NCBI GenBank assembly: GCA_965240325.2
Contig: OZ251227.1
Coordinates: 3,348,001-3,412,000 of the forward strand
DNA from: Rebecca billardiae RCC1528
Lineage: Eukaryota > Haptophyta
DNA: 64,000 bases
Direction: 5' to 3'
Position numbers and translations under genes: made by a program
Shown here: piece by piece, positions 61,794 through 64,000 of the stretch
Layout: each line of letters starts with the position of its first letter
How positions within the stretch are numbered: the first letter of the stretch is position 1
The notes under the pieces: generated by a model
The model's database searches: none
Told to the model about the DNA's origin: nothing
What the model saw: only the letters and a program-made list of their open reading frames with translations

Positions 61794-63455
61794 ATGTCGA
61801 GCTTCTGGTCGTCCGTCGAGGTGCCCCCGCCCGCCGAGGTGCAGCCCATCGTCGAGGGCTACGAGGCCGTCATCCGCGAGCACGCGGACGCGTCCGATGA
61901 TCCGTACGTGCGCGGCACGTTTGCGAACGGCGGCGGCGGCGGGACGCCCCCACGTGCGTCGGCGGCGAGCGCGGGCGAGCTCGAGGCCGACGCGGACGCG
62001 CGCGCGCTCTTCGTGCCCATCTCGCCCGACCTGAGGCGTCCGCGCGAGCCCGCCTCCGATCCGGGCCGCGCGGCGGCGGCGCACGGCGCGGACGGCGGCG
62101 AGGCGGGTCCGTTCAGCGACCCGCCGCGCCGCACGGCGGGCGAGGCGGCGGGCGCGGCCTTCTCGGCGGCGGCGGCGGCGCTCTCGGCGGCGGCCGAGCC
62201 GGTGACCAAGTCGATCCTCGGCGCGACGTTGGACGCGCCCGCGGCCGCGGAGGCCGAGGCGGCGGGCGAAGCGCGCAACGGCGGCGCGCGCGCGGCGCCG
62301 CCCGCCGCGGCCGCCGCGCCGCACGCGGACGAGGCGGCGCGCGGCGGCGCGGGGACGATGCAGCTCAGCAGCCGCAAGGGCGGGGCGATGTCGCGCCTCA
62401 CGCCCGCCGTGCGCTGCGCCGTGCTCGTCTTCGTCCTGCTCCTCGCCGTGGGCACGTGGGCGGTGTGCGCGCTCGCCGCGAGCCATGGGCGCGGCGACGC
62501 GGCCGGCGGCGGCGCGGCCGGCGGCGGCGACGTGGACGTGGGCGGGGCCGAGGGCGCCGACGGCGGCGCGCCGCCGCACGGCGCCGACTTCTTCGCCGGC
62601 GTGGACGCCGACGCCGCCGCCGCCGGCCGGCCGCACCGCCTGGGCGCGCGGCTCGGCAGCCACGGCGGCGGCGGCGGCGGCGGCGGTGCGGAGGCGCATC
62701 ACTACGCATACACGACGCTCGCGCGCTCTGGGGAGTCGCTGGGCCACTCGGACCTGATCGGCTGCCAGCCGCCGGCGCACGGCGACCTGCGGCTGACGAC
62801 GTACCCGGAGGGCCTGCTGCTCGTCTTCGAGAAGGCGTCCGAGCGCAAGAAGAGCGCTGCCGCGGCGCGGGGCGGCGGCAGGCGGCAGCCGGTGGCGACG
62901 TCGCTCGTGCCGTCCGGCATGCAGCCGGCGGCGGGCGGCGGCAACGGCACCTGGGGCACGGTGTGCGCGCACGGCTTCGTGAACAACGACCACGGCGCGC
63001 AGGTGGCGTGCAGGCAGCTCGGGTACGCCGACGGCGCGTACACCGTCGCCGACGGCGAGCGCGTCCGCCTCGCGCGCGACGGCGTCGTCGCCGGCCCGGC
63101 GCCGCTGCACGGCACCGGCCACGGCGCGCGATACGTGGCGCCCTACGTGCCGCACGCGACGCGCGCGGTGGCGGCGACGCTGCCCATCAACGCGCAGTGG
63201 CTGGCGTGCTCGGGGAAGGAGAGCAGGCTGGAGCAGTGCGCGGTGCGGCCGTACGCCACCAACTGGGTCGTGCCCGCCTGCGCGCACGGCGCGCACGACA
63301 TCGTGCTGCACTGCGCGGGCGAGCGAGACCCAGCCGCTGCGGCGCGCGAGGAGAGCCTCTGCCCCGTGGCACTGCCGGAGGACGCGGCCGTGCCGGCCGA
63401 CGCGGCGGGCGCGGTCGTGGTCGACGCGGACCTGTCCGGCGTGGGCGCGGCGTGA
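61794..63455 (+). CDS. Type II membrane protein with an SRCR domain
   Basis: Single exon, 553 aa, ATG at 61794. The cytosolic N-terminus (about 1-205) is Ala/Gly/Asp-rich. One transmembrane helix lies near 206-228 (VRCAVLVFVLLLAVGTWAVC), then a Gly/His-rich stalk and an extracellular module. SRCR signatures: 'GTWGTVCAHGFVNNDHGAQV' followed by ACRQLGYADGAY, and the late 'WLACSGKESRLEQCAV', then IVLHCAG. Scavenger-receptor cysteine-rich domains bind ligands such as polyanionic glycans, and algal genomes contain them. A role in cell-surface recognition is inferred from family only. The first cysteine pairing is consistent with group A/B SRCR; some cysteines differ. Confidence 0.7.
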   Translation: MSSFWSSVEVPPPAEVQPIVEGYEAVIREHADASDDPYVRGTFANGGGGGTPPRASAASAGELEADADARALFVPISPDLRRPREPASDPGRAAAAHGADGGEAGPFSDPPRRTAGEAAGAAFSAAAAALSAAAEPVTKSILGATLDAPAAAEAEAAGEARNGGARAAPPAAAAAPHADEAARGGAGTMQLSSRKGGAMSRLTPAVRCAVLVFVLLLAVGTWAVCALAASHGRGDAAGGGAAGGGDVDVGGAEGADGGAPPHGADFFAGVDADAAAAGRPHRLGARLGSHGGGGGGGGAEAHHYAYTTLARSGESLGHSDLIGCQPPAHGDLRLTTYPEGLLLVFEKASERKKSAAAARGGGRRQPVATSLVPSGMQPAAGGGNGTWGTVCAHGFVNNDHGAQVACRQLGYADGAYTVADGERVRLARDGVVAGPAPLHGTGHGARYVAPYVPHATRAVAATLPINAQWLACSGKESRLEQCAVRPYATNWVVPACAHGAHDIVLHCAGERDPAAAAREESLCPVALPEDAAVPADAAGAVVVDADLSGVGAA

Positions 63456-63712
63456 GCGCACGCGCGCGCCGGGGGGGGGGACGCCGCCGGCGAGCGCGCG
63501 ACGGGGCCGCCGCGGCGGTGTGGCGTGATTGATGACGGCTGGGCCGCCGCTGGGCGCGTGGCCGGAGTTGACTGATGAGAGAGAGTCCGCGCGGGGCCGC
63601 GCTGGCACCTGGCTGGCTGGCAGCGCCTCGCTCGGACACGGGCAGGAGTGTCGTCATTATGATCCGAATGTTCTGACGAAGCCTCGATCCGACGACGAAG
63701 CCGTCCGCGAGC

Positions 63713-63743
<31 letters not shown>

Positions 63744-64000
63744 ATAATCGCGATATATGCTGACGCTGATTAATTATCATACACATACACACACATATAT
63801 ATATGACCGCGTTCCGCGGTCCTTTTCTGCATAGAATCAACGCAGTTGGGGGCCCGCGGTGGCCGTGCAATCGCGGCTCTCCGCCGTAGTGGCAGTTCGC
63901 CAGTTGAAGTCGGTTCTGAGATGACTGAAGCTATATTAGTCCGACCGTCGCCCTGCCTGCGCGACCGCGAGACTCATTCACACTTCACACAATCACAGCA
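63456..64000. other. 3' flank and repeat-bearing region
   Basis: No gene. It holds a G run (63470-63480), an (AT)n tract (63713-63740) and copy 2 of the GACCGCG hairpin repeat (63802-63862). Confidence 0.55.
63802..63862 (+). repeat. Dispersed hairpin repeat (GACCGCG-TTC-CGCGGTC), copy 2
   Basis: Stem at 63805-63821, then CCTTTTC and GGGCCCGCGGTGGC, matching 25311-25369. Confidence 0.85.

Overview
The window is nuclear DNA from a eukaryotic, probably photosynthetic, microalga. The evidence is extreme GC richness with AT dinucleotide tracts between genes, GT-AG introns, N-terminal targeting sequences, interstitial TTAGGG/CCCTAA arrays, and a cyanobacterial-type LdpA iron-sulfur protein. A haptophyte fits best (very GC-rich, introns with GTGCG-type donors, many secreted glycan enzymes), but this is inference; a pelagophyte or another GC-rich alga is not excluded. 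There are no operons, rRNA genes, CRISPR arrays or convincing tRNAs.

Layout: 0.5-8.9 kb holds LdpA(-)/amino-acid transporter(+), a spliced EHD-type GTPase(+), a glutathionyl-hydroquinone reductase(-) and a sulfotransferase-like gene(+). 9.2-17 kb holds spliced ADA2(+) and a spliced PHD-SET-UBZ protein(-). 17-22 kb holds two head-to-head glycosyltransferases. 22-27 kb is mostly repeats with one unassigned open frame. 27-30.4 kb holds an SGNH hydrolase(-) and an NTF2-like membrane protein(+). 31-35 kb holds a PRMT(-) and a 2OG-Fe(II) oxygenase(+), separated by a nearly perfect 421-bp inverted repeat. 36-38.4 kb holds an ankyrin protein(+). 38.4-43 kb is repeat-rich DNA. 43-51 kb holds, on the minus strand, a KsgA/Dim1 methyltransferase, a GT90 enzyme, a frame-broken exonuclease-like relic, a GT8 enzyme and a second sulfotransferase-like gene. 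53.9-63.5 kb holds a spliced hybrid histidine kinase(+), phosphatidylserine decarboxylase(+), a secreted Hsp20(+), and RsmG(-)/SRCR membrane protein(+).

Three themes recur. First, genes are often divergent with very short shared promoters (67-250 bp). Second, several products act in the secretory pathway on glycans (nucleotide-sugar transferase, fucosyltransferase-like, GT90, GT8, two sulfotransferases, SGNH hydrolase), as expected for a cell making elaborate surface polysaccharide or scales; nothing shows they form one pathway. Third, chromatin regulators are present (ADA2, SET protein, PRMT).

Intergenic DNA carries several dispersed small repeats, including hairpins with compensatory changes, and telomere-like arrays that sit inside introns or flank a gene between short direct repeats. 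Exon-intron structures were deduced by joining open frames at GT-AG sites so that domain motifs read through. All four spliced genes give totals divisible by three, but no transcript data were available.
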